Assembly (NCBI RefSeq): GCF_000384235.1
Contig: NZ_KB913033.1
Location: 2,115,164 to 2,179,163 of the forward strand
Source: Hydrogenovibrio halophilus DSM 15072
Lineage (GTDB): Bacteria > Pseudomonadota > Gammaproteobacteria > Thiomicrospirales > Thiomicrospiraceae
Direction: 5' to 3'
DNA length: 64,000 nt
Positions 55,654-64,000 of the stretch are shown piece by piece. The number at the start of each line of letters is the position of its first letter. The stretch's first letter is position 1. Under the pieces are notes generated by a model that saw only the letters and a list, made by a program, of their open reading frames with translations, made no database searches and was not told the origin of the DNA. The position numbers and the translations under genes were made by a program.

Positions 55654-57132
55654 ATGGCTCAGGCCTGTACTTATGTGGTGTTCGGTGCCACCGGCAATTT
55701 GTCATTGACCAAACTGATGCCCAGTTTTTACCATCTGGAGCAGATGGGGCGGCTGGATGACAACATGCACATTCTGGCCATCGGACGCCGGGACTGGTCA
55801 CGTCAGGACTGGATTGATACCGTGCACTCGCATCTGTCGCCCAAAGCTCGTGGCGGTCTGGACGAGGCGGTGTTTGACCGGTTTGTGCAACGGTTGGATT
55901 ATTTCTGTATGGATATCAATGAGGCCGCTGCCTACGAGCAGTTGGGGCAGAAAATCCAGTCGGCCGGCTGGTCGGACAATGTGGCTTTTTATCTGTCGCT
56001 GGCTCCAGACTTTTTTGCCGAAGTGGTACGGCATCTGAGTAAGGCCGACCTGTTGCTGGAGCAGACCGGCTGGAAACGGGTGGTGCTGGAAAAGCCTTTC
56101 GGCTATGACTTAAACAGCGCCAAACACCTGCAGCGCGAACTCAACAAATACCTCAGGGAAACGCAAACTTACCGCATTGACCACTATCTGGGCAAAGGCA
56201 TGGTGCAGAACATCATGGTGTTCCGCTTTGCCAACCTGCTGATGGAACCGCTGTGGAACCGCAATTTCATCGAGCATGTGCAGATCACCCACGCCGAGGA
56301 CCGGCCCATTGGCACCCGTGCCGGTTATTACGACACCAGCGGGGCCATGCGCGACATGATCCAGAGTCATCTGCTGCAATTGCTGGCACTGGTGGCCATG
56401 GAGCCGCCGGCGTCGATGGAGGCCGAAGACCTGCGTGACGAAAAGGTGAAACTGCTCAAATCGATCCGTCCGATCCAGAAAAAGAACGTGTCGGCCCAGG
56501 CCTATCGTGCCCAGTACACGGCCGGAACCGTGCATGGCCAGTCGGTACCGGGTTATCTCGAAGAGCCGGGCGTGTCCCCGGACAGTGTGACCGAGACCTA
56601 TGCGGCGATGAAGCTGTATGTCGACAACTGGCGCTGGGCCGGGGTGCCGTTTTATGTGCAGACGGGCAAAAATCTGCCCAAAAACAAAACCCTGGTGTCG
56701 GTCTGTTTCAAACACCCGCCCAAGCAGTTTTTCCGCGATTCGCAGATCGAGAAAATGGAACCCAACTGGATCATTTTCGGGATCCAGCCCGATGAGTCGA
56801 TCAAGGTGGAAATGATGGCCAAACAGCCGGGGCTGGAGATCAATACCCAGCAGATCAGTCTGGACGCCGCGCTCAGGCCAGAAGAAGAGGACGCGTACGA
56901 CGCCTATGAGGAATTGTTGCTGGACGTGATCAAAGGCGACCGTTCGCTGTTTTTGCGTTACGACGAAGTCAAAGCGGCCTGGAATGTGGTCGATCCGGTG
57001 ATTGAGGCCTGGAGCACCCAGACCACCTACATCGATACCTACGAATCGGGAACCTGGGGCCCACAGGGCGCGAACAAACTGTTTGATTCGCCCGAGCAGA
57101 GCTGGCGCTATCACACTCATCCGGAGCATTGA
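55654..57132 (+). CDS. zwf: glucose-6-phosphate 1-dehydrogenase
   Basis: 492 residues. NADP site [17 protein letters not shown] (about 7-23), catalytic [21 protein letters not shown] (about 172; His and Lys). Oxidises glucose-6-phosphate to 6-phosphogluconolactone. It starts 3 bp after the gnd stop and ends 3 bp before pgl, so translation is coupled. The three genes supply NADPH and pentoses. Confidence 0.96.
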   Translation: MAQACTYVVFGATGNLSLTKLMPSFYHLEQMGRLDDNMHILAIGRRDWSRQDWIDTVHSHLSPKARGGLDEAVFDRFVQRLDYFCMDINEAAAYEQLGQKIQSAGWSDNVAFYLSLAPDFFAEVVRHLSKADLLLEQTGWKRVVLEKPFGYDLNSAKHLQRELNKYLRETQTYRIDHYLGKGMVQNIMVFRFANLLMEPLWNRNFIEHVQITHAEDRPIGTRAGYYDTSGAMRDMIQSHLLQLLALVAMEPPASMEAEDLRDEKVKLLKSIRPIQKKNVSAQAYRAQYTAGTVHGQSVPGYLEEPGVSPDSVTETYAAMKLYVDNWRWAGVPFYVQTGKNLPKNKTLVSVCFKHPPKQFFRDSQIEKMEPNWIIFGIQPDESIKVEMMAKQPGLEINTQQISLDAALRPEEEDAYDAYEELLLDVIKGDRSLFLRYDEVKAAWNVVDPVIEAWSTQTTYIDTYESGTWGPQGANKLFDSPEQSWRYHTHPEH

Positions 57133-57135
57133 ATC

Positions 57136-57870
57136 ATGACCGAAATCAACAGCCTGCCCGACAATTGGGTGGTATTCGATCAGGCCGAAGAACTGTCAGA
57201 GGCCTTGTGTCAGAGACTGCTGACACTCGCTGAGGACGCCATCCGTCAGCGCGGAACCTTTCATCTGGTACTGGCTGGCGGCACCACGCCCTTGCAGACC
57301 TACCGCCGACTGGCGCAGGCAAAAGCCGACTGGTCACACTGGTATGTGTATCTGGGGGATGAACGGGTTCTGCCGGTGGACGATCCGGAACGCAACAGTG
57401 TGCAAATTGACCAGGCCTGGTTGTCCCGCGTACCGATTCCATCCCGACAGATTCATTGGATTCCGACAGAACTGGGTCTGACCCTGGCTCAGAAGGCCTA
57501 TCAGCATTCGATGGATCGTTTGCTGGCGACGCAGCCGTTTGACGTGGTGTTGCTGGGCATGGGCGAAGACGGCCATACGGCCAGCCTGTTTCCCGGACAC
57601 ACGCATGATCCGGATCAGAAGGTGGTTACCGAGTCCCATTCTCCCAAGCCGCCTTCGGAACGGGTCAGCCTCAACGACTGTGCCTTGGCGCAAACGCGTC
57701 ACTTGTTCAAGATCGTCACAGGTGCCAGCAAGCGTGATGCGGTGGCGGAATGGCTGGAAGGCGTTTCTCTGCCGATCAGCCGTATTAAGGCGGAACCTGT
57801 ACGCCAGAGCAACTGGCACGACGACTGTCAGGGCGAGACTCAGGTCTGGATCGATTCTCAGGCACTTTGA
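57136..57870 (+). CDS. pgl: 6-phosphogluconolactonase
   Basis: 244 residues, DevB type. AGGTTPLQTYR (about 46-57), LGDERVLPVDDPERNS (about 74-89) and LGMGEDGHTASLFPG (about 137-151) are the family signatures; the last contains the catalytic His. Hydrolyses the lactone made by Zwf. Its end overlaps relA, which runs the other way, by 13 bp. A perfect palindrome copy is in the coding sequence (IDQAWLS). Confidence 0.95.
   Translation: MTEINSLPDNWVVFDQAEELSEALCQRLLTLAEDAIRQRGTFHLVLAGGTTPLQTYRRLAQAKADWSHWYVYLGDERVLPVDDPERNSVQIDQAWLSRVPIPSRQIHWIPTELGLTLAQKAYQHSMDRLLATQPFDVVLLGMGEDGHTASLFPGHTHDPDQKVVTESHSPKPPSERVSLNDCALAQTRHLFKIVTGASKRDAVAEWLEGVSLPISRIKAEPVRQSNWHDDCQGETQVWIDSQAL
57410..57421. repeat. 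palindrome copy 14, inside pgl
   Basis: Read as CAG-GCC-TGG (Gln-Ala-Trp). Confidence 0.9.
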
Positions 57871-60059
57871 TCGCGGGCGTCGGTTCCGACGTCAATCGAA
57901 CTGGAGACCACATTCTGGACTTGCTCCAGCTGATCCAGCAATTCGCCCAATTGAATGCGTTGGTCCAGCTCCACCTGAAGGGTCATGCTGACCGAACCGT
58001 CCTCACGGTCGGTTTTGGTGTCGGACGACAGCAGGTTGATGTCCGCCTGTGTCAACAACGTCATCACATCTCGTAACAGGCCTTTTCGGTCGAACGCCAG
58101 CAATTGAATGTCCGCCTGTGTCGGCCGGGCGGCGGACGCCGGTTCGGAACCGGCCCAGGCGACTTCCAGTAAGCGTTTCTGCTCTTCGAATGTCAGATTC
58201 AGGATGTTGCCGCAATCCTGCCGATGCACGGTCACCCCGCGTCCGCGGGTCACATAGCCAATGATCTCATCACCCGTTTCCGGCTCACAGCAGGGGGCCA
58301 GATGAGTCCCGACCTGCGGGGCACCCACCACATAGACCCCGCTTTCCGGCACACCCGCTTCCGGCCAGTCCGGTTTTTCGGTCTGAGCAGGGCGCTCGCT
58401 GCGCTTTGGTTCATTCTGGCGGAGGGGTTGCAGCCAGCGTTGAATGGCATCGGTCAGCTGGCGTTCATTGATCTGGCCTTTGCCCAGATCCTCAAACAAG
58501 GCTTCGGCCGAGGGCAGACGAAAACGCTCGGCCAAGTTCAGGGCGCTGATGTCGGCATTGAGGCGTTTGCATTCTTTCTGAAACAATGCCTGTCCGGCTT
58601 CGATGTTGGCTTCTTTGTTCTGCTGATTGAACCAATGCCGTACTTTGGTGCGGGCGCGACTGGTGCCGAGATAATGCAGGTTGGGGTTGAGCCAGTTGCG
58701 GTTGGGCCCGCCGTTTTTGACCGACAGAATTTCAACCTTGTCCCCGGTTCTGAGCTGGTAGGTCAGCGGTCGGATTTTGCCGTTGATTTTTGCGCCCCGG
58801 CAGCTGTGGCCGAGATTGGTGTGAATCTGATAGGCAAAATCCAGTGCCGTCGCGCCCTGTGACAGGGTGATGACTTCGTTGTCCGGGGTCATCACATAAA
58901 TCTGTTCACTGAGCAGCTCGGTACTGATTTCATTGAGCAGGTCGGGATTGTCATTGTATTCCAGCATCTGGCGCACCAGGTTGATGCTTTTTTCCAATCG
59001 CTCATCCAGCCGTTTGCCGCCTTCCTTGTAGCGCCAGTGGGCGGCCACACCGTATTCGGCGTGGTAATGCATCTCGTGGGTACGAATCTGAATTTCCACT
59101 GGTTTGCTGCCATCGCCCAGTACCACCGTGTGAATCGACTGGTAGCCATTGTCTTTGGGGCTGGCGATGTAGTCGTCAAACTCGGTTTTGATGTAGTTCC
59201 AACGGCTGTGAATGATGCCCAGCGCTTCGTAACATTCGGACACGGAATTGACGTAAATCCGCACCGCTCTCAGGTCATACAGTTCCTCAATGCCCAAATG
59301 CTTCTGGGTCATTTTTTTCCAGATGCTGAAAATGTGTTTGGGTCGGCCGCTGATCTGACATTCGATGCGCGAATCGGCAAACAGTTCGCGCAGCCGCGCC
59401 ATAAAGCTTTCGATGTAGCATTCGCGCTGATCGCGTCGGGCATCCAGTTGGCGGGCAATGTCTTTGTAGGTGTCGGGCATCAGATAGCGGAATGACAGGT
59501 CTTCCAGCTCCCATTTCAATTGAGCGATGCCCAGACGGTTGGCCAGAGGCGCAAAGATCAGCTGGGTTTCCTGTGCGATTCGGTAGCGGGCCTCTTCGGG
59601 CGCGTCTTTGAGCTGGCGCAGTCGAATGACCCGATAGCCCAGCTTGACGATCATGATACGAATGTCGGAAATCATGGCCAGCAACATCTGACGCAGACGC
59701 TCGGTCTGCTCTTCGTTGGTCACGGCCACCGTTTGCAGCTCTTTGAACTGGTTCAGTCGGCGGATGCCTTTGACCAGTGCGGCCACGGTTTCGCCATAAC
59801 GGGTTGTCAGTTCGCCATCGGGCAGGCGCGCTTCCAGTGACGGATCACTGAGCAGGGTGGCGATCAGGGTTTCCCGATCCAGTTTGAGCTGGGCCAGAGC
59901 GCAGGCCACGTCGGCGCTGCGAACCGGAAATTCGTCGGACGTTGTCCTCGGCGCCGAAAGCGCCCAGTCGCAGGCTTCGTGTGCCAGTGCATCCGGGCTC
60001 TGGCCATCCAGATGTTTGAATATTTGTCTGTAGAGTCTGTCGCTGTCTTGTGCGCTCAT
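57858..60059 (-). CDS. relA: (p)ppGpp synthetase RelA
   Basis: 733 residues from ATG 60059 (60122 is also open). The N-terminal pseudo-hydrolase domain (about 25-185) has LLSDPSL where active hydrolases have an HD pair, marking a synthesis-only RelA. Synthetase domain about 230-350 (DLRAVRIYVNSV, SPKDNGYQSIHTVV, VEIQIRTHEMHYHAEYG), TGS domain (about 395-455, VMTPDNEVITLSQGATALDFAYQIH), a zinc-finger/CC domain (CCEPETGDEIIGYVTRGRG) and a C-terminal ACT domain. It makes (p)ppGpp on amino-acid starvation. Convergent with pgl. Confidence 0.95.
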   Translation of the reverse strand: MSAQDSDRLYRQIFKHLDGQSPDALAHEACDWALSAPRTTSDEFPVRSADVACALAQLKLDRETLIATLLSDPSLEARLPDGELTTRYGETVAALVKGIRRLNQFKELQTVAVTNEEQTERLRQMLLAMISDIRIMIVKLGYRVIRLRQLKDAPEEARYRIAQETQLIFAPLANRLGIAQLKWELEDLSFRYLMPDTYKDIARQLDARRDQRECYIESFMARLRELFADSRIECQISGRPKHIFSIWKKMTQKHLGIEELYDLRAVRIYVNSVSECYEALGIIHSRWNYIKTEFDDYIASPKDNGYQSIHTVVLGDGSKPVEIQIRTHEMHYHAEYGVAAHWRYKEGGKRLDERLEKSINLVRQMLEYNDNPDLLNEISTELLSEQIYVMTPDNEVITLSQGATALDFAYQIHTNLGHSCRGAKINGKIRPLTYQLRTGDKVEILSVKNGGPNRNWLNPNLHYLGTSRARTKVRHWFNQQNKEANIEAGQALFQKECKRLNADISALNLAERFRLPSAEALFEDLGKGQINERQLTDAIQRWLQPLRQNEPKRSERPAQTEKPDWPEAGVPESGVYVVGAPQVGTHLAPCCEPETGDEIIGYVTRGRGVTVHRQDCGNILNLTFEEQKRLLEVAWAGSEPASAARPTQADIQLLAFDRKGLLRDVMTLLTQADINLLSSDTKTDREDGSVSMTLQVELDQRIQLGELLDQLEQVQNVVSSSIDVGTDARDQSA

Positions 60060-60193
60060 AAGCCACCATTCTATCTCGTAAGGAACGATTTTAGACGATC
60101 GCCGCTCAGGGGTTAAGCTCAAAGTGTGAATTCCTTATGGATTCCATTGCGCTGTCCCGTGCGAATTGTCGGCGGGTCGGGTAAAATGACGTC

Positions 60194-61276
60194 ATGTTGA
60201 ATTCCCAATACCGTCCCGTGGATCAGGCCCGTAACAGTGCCCAGGCTTTCAGTGTGGCGCCCATGCTGGACTGGACCAATGCCCATTGCCGGGTGTTCCA
60301 CCGCATGCTTTCTGACCAGGCCTGGTTGTATACCGAGATGGTGACCACCGGGGCCATACTCTATGGCGACAATCTGCCGCGCTTTCTGGGGCATGATCCC
60401 AGTGATGCCCCTTGCAGTCTGCAATTGGGCGGCAGCGACCCGAAAGAACTGGCCCAATGTGCGCGCCTGGGCGAAGCCTGGGGCTATCAGGAAATCAACC
60501 TCAATGTCGGCTGTCCCTCTGACCGGGTGCAAAACAATCTGATCGGGGCCTGCCTGATGGCGCACCCTCAGCGCGTGGCGGAAGCGGTCTCGGCCATGAA
60601 AGCCGCAGTGACCCATATTCCGGTGACGGTCAAATGCCGCATCGGCATCGACGACCAGGAAGACTTTGAGACCTTTGCCGCCTTCATCGAGGCGCAAGTG
60701 GGAGCCGGTGTGGATGGCGTGATCGTGCATGCGCGCAAAGCCTGGTTGCAGGGGCTTTCGCCCAAACAGAACCGTGACATTCCCCCTTTGCGCTACGACT
60801 GGGTGCGCCGCCTCAAAGCCGCCTACCCGGATTTGTCGATTGCGGTCAATGGCGGCATCGTTTCGCCCGATGCGGGACGGGATTTTCTGACGCCCGATCC
60901 CGACACGTCTTTGCCAGGCCTGGATGGGGTCATGATCGGGCGTGCAGTGTATGAAAAACCGTTTCTGCTCACTCAGTTGAATCCGCCGAACCGCGGGATC
61001 TCACGTGCGCAGGTGGTGGAAAAAATGGCCCCTTACATTGAGGCGCATCTGGAACAGGGCGGCAAACTCAACCAGGTCACCCGACACATGCTGGGCCTTT
61101 ATGCCGGCTTGCCGGGCGGGCGCAAGTGGCGACGCTTTCTTTCCGAACAGGCGTTCAAACCCGAAGCCGATCTGTCCACCCTGTTTGAAGCGCGTCGCCT
61201 AGTGGAAGCCGAAATCGAGCGGATGCAGGAACGCGATCCCGACAAGACCCAACAGATGCTGGAGGCCGCGACATGA
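60194..61276 (+). CDS. dusA: tRNA-dihydrouridine synthase A
   Basis: 360 residues. FMN-dependent reductase: VAPMLDWTNAHCRVFHRML (about 20-38), catalytic Cys in NVGCPSDRVQNNLIGACLM (about 104), VKCRIGID (about 145) and a GGRKWRRFLSE end typical of DusA. It reduces uridines 20 and 20a in the D loop. Overlaps the next gene by 4 bp (ATGA). A perfect palindrome copy is in the coding sequence (SDQAWLY). Confidence 0.95.
   Translation: MLNSQYRPVDQARNSAQAFSVAPMLDWTNAHCRVFHRMLSDQAWLYTEMVTTGAILYGDNLPRFLGHDPSDAPCSLQLGGSDPKELAQCARLGEAWGYQEINLNVGCPSDRVQNNLIGACLMAHPQRVAEAVSAMKAAVTHIPVTVKCRIGIDDQEDFETFAAFIEAQVGAGVDGVIVHARKAWLQGLSPKQNRDIPPLRYDWVRRLKAAYPDLSIAVNGGIVSPDAGRDFLTPDPDTSLPGLDGVMIGRAVYEKPFLLTQLNPPNRGISRAQVVEKMAPYIEAHLEQGGKLNQVTRHMLGLYAGLPGGRKWRRFLSEQAFKPEADLSTLFEARRLVEAEIERMQERDPDKTQQMLEAAT
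60315..60326. repeat. palindrome copy 15, inside dusA
   Basis: Read as CAG-GCC-TGG (Gln-Ala-Trp). Confidence 0.9.
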
Positions 61277-62862
61277 TCCCATTGCAGGTGCCGTTTGCAG
61301 AAAAAGACGAGGCCAAGGCGCTGGGCGCACGCTGGAACCCGGCTCAGAAAATCTGGTACATTCCAGAGCATCTGGCCGATCAGACCGAACAATTCGGTCG
61401 CTGGTTGCCGAGTGAACAGGGCGAGCAGGGTGATGTCAGCACCATCGCCGCTTCGCCGCTGAGTGAATCGGCGGTGCCGGCCAATGATCAGGAAAAGGGC
61501 ATCTCGCTCAGTCAGTTGATGTTTCAGGTGCAGTCGGCTCTGCGCCAACAGTTTCAGGGCGGCATCTGGGTCCGGGCCGAAATCGCCAATCTGAATGAAC
61601 GCCGCGGGCATTTGTATCTGGAATTGTCCGAAACCGCCGAATCGGGGCAGCCGATCGCCACCAGTCGCGCCATGATCTGGCAGTCACAGGCCGGGCGTTT
61701 GCTCAGCCAGTTTGAGTCGGTCACCGGCGTGGCGCTGCAGCCGGGGCAAACGGTGCTGTTGCTAGTGGAGGTGAATTTTCATGAAAAATTCGGGTTTTCA
61801 CTGGTGGTGCAGGACATTGATCCCAGTTTTACTCTGGGCGAGATCGAAGCCAATCTGAATAAAATTCGCCAGCAGTTGAAGCAGGAAGGGTTGCTGGAAC
61901 ACAACAAGCGCTTTGCGCTGCCGATGGATTTTATGCGTCTGGCCGTGGTTGCGCCGCCCAATGCCGCCGGTCTGGGCGATTTCAAGGCCGACGCCGACCG
62001 TTTGCATCAGTTGGGCCTGTGTGAGTTTTTGTACTTTTATGCCAGCTTTCAGGGCGACAAAACCGAAACCGAAATGGGGCTGGCGTTCGATAATGTGATG
62101 GCTCTGCACAGTGAAAAACCGTTCGACGCCATGATTGTGATCCGTGGCGGCGGGGCCAAATTGGACCTGAATCCGCTCAACTGCTACGCCCTGGCCAAAC
62201 ATATCGCCGAGGCCCCCTTGCCAGTGTTGACCGGCATCGGACATGAACGTGACAACACCATTCTGGACGAAGTCGCCGCGGTGCGCTTTGATACGCCCAG
62301 TAAAGTCATTGCCGCCGTTCGCCATCAGATTGTGACCAGTGCGCAAACCGCCCGTCAACACTGGGAGCAGGTACAGCACCTCAGCCGCCGTTTTCTGGAT
62401 CGGCAGAAACAGCAGCTGCAAACGGCCGAACACAGCATTCAGCAACAGGCGCTGGTCTGGGTTCACCGACACCAATCCGTGCTGACGCCCTGGATGCAGA
62501 CCGTCCATGAACAGGCCAGAGCCAAAGTGCGTCATCAGGCCTATGAATTGGCTCAGCGCCACCAGTTGGTTCAAACCCAGACCCGGCATCGGCTGGCCAT
62601 GCACCAGCAAAGTCTGAGGCAATACTGGGAACGGTTGCATCAGGCACCGGAACAAATTCTGCAGCGAGCCAAAAAACACAACAAACAAATGATCGGCTAC
62701 ATTCTCAGCGCCGGGCCCAAAACCCAGCTGAGTCGCGGCTTTGCACTGGTGCGCGATGCCCATGGCCAGCCGGTCACCCGAGCCGAACAGGCACGTCATC
62801 AATCCCAGCTGGCGATACAATTCCGGGACGGCACGGTGAAAGCTTTGCCATTGGACGAATGA
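61273..62862 (+). CDS. xseA: exonuclease VII large subunit with extra N-terminal domain
   Basis: 529 residues. Residues about 80-520 are XseA: OB fold (ISLSQLMFQVQSALRQ, IWVRAEIANLNERRGHLYLEL), catalytic core (MIVIRGGGAKLDLN, VLTGIGHERDNTILDEVA) and a long coiled-coil region (350-440). With XseB it degrades single-stranded DNA from both ends. Residues 1-50 (PLQVPFAEKDEAKALGARWN, IWYIPE) form an added DUF5710-like small domain, which in other proteins precedes DNA-processing enzymes. The start overlaps dusA by 4 bp (ATGA); a later start would remove the domain, but no good ribosome-binding site precedes one. Confidence 0.93.
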   Translation: MIPLQVPFAEKDEAKALGARWNPAQKIWYIPEHLADQTEQFGRWLPSEQGEQGDVSTIAASPLSESAVPANDQEKGISLSQLMFQVQSALRQQFQGGIWVRAEIANLNERRGHLYLELSETAESGQPIATSRAMIWQSQAGRLLSQFESVTGVALQPGQTVLLLVEVNFHEKFGFSLVVQDIDPSFTLGEIEANLNKIRQQLKQEGLLEHNKRFALPMDFMRLAVVAPPNAAGLGDFKADADRLHQLGLCEFLYFYASFQGDKTETEMGLAFDNVMALHSEKPFDAMIVIRGGGAKLDLNPLNCYALAKHIAEAPLPVLTGIGHERDNTILDEVAAVRFDTPSKVIAAVRHQIVTSAQTARQHWEQVQHLSRRFLDRQKQQLQTAEHSIQQQALVWVHRHQSVLTPWMQTVHEQARAKVRHQAYELAQRHQLVQTQTRHRLAMHQQSLRQYWERLHQAPEQILQRAKKHNKQMIGYILSAGPKTQLSRGFALVRDAHGQPVTRAEQARHQSQLAIQFRDGTVKALPLDE

Positions 62863-62923
62863 GTTCTCACTGGCAAATCATCCGTCAAAAGTCATTAGCG
62901 ACACATTAGCGAAAGGCAACATC

Positions 62924-63142
62924 ATGAGCGAAAAAACCATCGAAAGTTATCAGAAGAATTATCAGACGCTGCAGCAGATCGCACAGAAACTGTCCCAGAC
63001 CGACGACATTGATATCGATGAGCTGGTGCCGATGGTGGACGAAGCCACCAAAGCCTATCAAATCTGTCAGTCACGGATTGAAGCGGTCGAAAAAGCACTG
63101 AATCAACGGCTGGGAAACGACGCGGAAACCGCGGCCGACTGA
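62924..63142 (+). CDS. xseB: exonuclease VII small subunit
   Basis: 72 residues, helical throughout. YQTLQQIAQKLSQTDDIDID, LVPMVDEATKAYQICQSRI fit the XseB pattern (E. coli 80 residues). It forms the helical arms that regulate XseA. 61 bp after xseA with a modest ribosome-binding site. Confidence 0.85.
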   Translation: MSEKTIESYQKNYQTLQQIAQKLSQTDDIDIDELVPMVDEATKAYQICQSRIEAVEKALNQRLGNDAETAAD

Positions 63143-63290
63143 AATCTGGCGTCTTACTCCTGCGAAAAAGATTGCCAATCAACCGTTAAGAGATGATCGG
63201 TTCCATCGGATCAAACGATCCTGCGCGGACGATTGAGTGAATATCACGACGGGTCACAGTGACCCGGCTCACAGGCAAGACCATAAACGG

Positions 63291-63302
63291 ACCAGGCCTG
63301 GT
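63291..63302. repeat. palindrome copy 16
   Basis: Intergenic; right flank CAAAAAG. Confidence 0.9.
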
Positions 63303-63433
63303 CAAAAAGCCTTTTTCGAATCTCAGACTTAAAATTATGAGTGCGGAATCCAGGTTCCGGGAAAACCGGAGACAGGGCAGTGATTGCAACGACGTGCAGA
63401 TGGTCAAATATTGAATTTAACATAATATACATT

Positions 63434-63571
63434 ATGCGAAGGTATTGCGGCAGCAAAACGGGGACGGAAACCTCTTGGTTGGCCTTGTTTTGTGTCTTAT
63501 TGGTGTTCGATATGGCCGTGTTTTGGGGGCTGATCGGTTGGTTCGCGTTTGGGGTTGATGTGACTGGCTGA
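63434..63571 (+). CDS. possible small membrane peptide (45 aa)
   Basis: ATG 63434 to TGA 63569-63571. One hydrophobic helix, WLALFCVLLVFDMAVFWGLI, after a short basic start (MRRYCGSKTGTET). No clear ribosome-binding site. AT-rich sequence (AATATACATTAT) directly upstream could be a promoter. Doubtful gene. Confidence 0.3.
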   Translation: MRRYCGSKTGTETSWLALFCVLLVFDMAVFWGLIGWFAFGVDVTG

Positions 63572-63594
63572 ATTCAGATTATGCACTTAACCTA

Positions 63595-63614
63595 ACCGGG
63601 TTTTTAAACCCGGT
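63595..63614. repeat. 20-bp inverted repeat ACCGGGTTT-TT-AAACCCGGT
   Basis: A perfect 9-bp stem with a 2-base centre. No T run after it on either strand. It lies 14 bp left of palindrome copy 17. Confidence 0.55.
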
Positions 63615-63628
63615 CAAAACAATCTTTA

Positions 63629-63640
63629 ACCAGGCCTGGT
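63629..63640. repeat. palindrome copy 17
   Basis: Symmetric to TTTA and TAAA (20 bp in all). Its last base is the first of the stop codon of the minus-strand gene, as at copy 1. Confidence 0.9.
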
Positions 63641-63981
63641 TAAAAATAAGCAAATTGCTCGTTGAGGACCATCAGCATCGGTCCCATGGAGACCACCGCC
63701 ATCAGAATCGGGACCCAGGCTTTTCGCTGTCGATTTTTCAAGCCAATGGCGCCTGCCACCACAGCCACCGGTGCAGCGATCCAGGAAATGGGCGGGAACA
63801 CAAAGGCGAAAAAGATGGCAATGATACCGGCGACCATGCCGGTTGTGACGGCGTTCCCAGGCCGGTAGTCACGGGTATTGCGCATGTCATCCGGCACGGC
63901 TCTGGCCGAGTGCAGGCGTGCCATAATGGCAGCCACATCGTCATCGGTCAAAGTGGACTTGGAAAGCTCCAGATCGGTCAT
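63640..63981 (-). CDS. small membrane protein, possibly longer
   Basis: 113 residues from ATG 63981, but the frame stays open to the window edge and no ribosome-binding site precedes this ATG, so the true start may be outside. An acidic/helical N-terminus (MTDLELSKSTLTDDDVAAIM) is followed by two or three membrane segments (about 48-85, GMVAGIIAIFFAFVFPPISW, PVAVVAGAIGL; and 92-108, ILMAVVSMGPMLMVL). The 'PISWIAAPVAVVAGAIGL' wording resembles DUF4190-like membrane proteins. Function unknown. Confidence 0.6.
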   Translation of the reverse strand: MTDLELSKSTLTDDDVAAIMARLHSARAVPDDMRNTRDYRPGNAVTTGMVAGIIAIFFAFVFPPISWIAAPVAVVAGAIGLKNRQRKAWVPILMAVVSMGPMLMVLNEQFAYF

Positions 63982-64000
63982 GCCCAGGGTGATTTTCTTG

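Larger units (their letters stand above)
63143..63639. other. intergenic stretch at the end of the xse operon
   Basis: About 500 bp with two palindrome copies (63291, 63629), a 20-bp perfect inverted repeat (63595-63614) and one doubtful small open frame (63434-63571). Nothing else seen. Confidence 0.5.

Noticed and set aside
38282-57020. Single AGGCCTGG half sites (for example 38645, 52643, 57006, 60917)
   Set aside because: These are explained by common QAW/LEAW/LAGLD codons and lack the full palindrome.

Overview
The window looks like the chromosome of a free-living, sulfur-oxidising gammaproteobacterium. It carries a sulfide:quinone oxidoreductase, a full minCDE set, a tig-clpP-clpX-lon-hupB block, slyX, a csiV-type gene beside mfd, lolC-lolD, dbpA and a tRNA-Cys/tRNA-Leu locus like the glyW-cysT-leuZ cluster of enterics. 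A Thiomicrospira/Hydrogenovibrio-like relative would fit, but I cannot assign a genus from sequence alone.

Left end (1-4430): the right part of an integrated element. It holds the 3' part of an IS3-family insertion sequence, a gene cut by that IS, an 845-bp non-coding stretch with an iteron-like array of ATTACAT/ACGTAAT motifs, and seven small, overlapping accessory genes, one resembling sigma-70 region 4. It ends in the 3' half of tRNA-Cys (an attR scar) just before an intact tRNA-Leu. No integrase is in view, so the rest of the element lies to the left.

4.5-12.5 kb: a PAS-GGDEF diguanylate cyclase, a second GGDEF gene broken by one in-frame TGA, a CueO-type copper oxidase with a SHOCT-domain membrane protein, a periplasmic DsrE-like protein, and dbpA broken by a 10-bp tandem duplication. 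A near-perfect 28-bp inverted repeat brackets 7.2-12.45 kb.

12.6-30 kb: 5-oxoprolinase genes (pxpA and a pxpB-pxpC fusion), minCDE, csiV-mfd, a compact RND/MMPL-like membrane protein, sulfide:quinone oxidoreductase, a TRIC/YicG-like channel, lolC-lolD, the ABC-F gene yheS and a small DUF2892 protein.

30-37 kb: protein quality control (tig, clpP, clpX, lon), hupB, and a duplicated tRNA-Val/tRNA-Asp pair behind a near-consensus promoter.

37-49 kb: selD-mnmH (selenium for tRNA 2-selenouridine), fabI, a four-gene peptide-type ABC importer and ppsA.

49-64 kb: slyX, an M61 peptidase, gltX, four more tRNAs (Ala, Glu, Gly, Glu), the oxidative pentose-phosphate operon gnd-zwf-pgl, relA, dusA, xseA (with an extra N-terminal domain), xseB and a partial small membrane-protein gene.

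Two repeat systems deserve most attention. First, the palindrome ACCAGGCCTGGT occurs 17 times perfectly between 12.6 and 63.7 kb, mostly just downstream of genes in AT-rich surroundings, and is absent from the first 12.6 kb. Second, a self-complementary element of about 163 bp flanked by TTAG sits directly in front of both ppsA and gnd and looks like a MITE mobilised by an IS5-type transposase.
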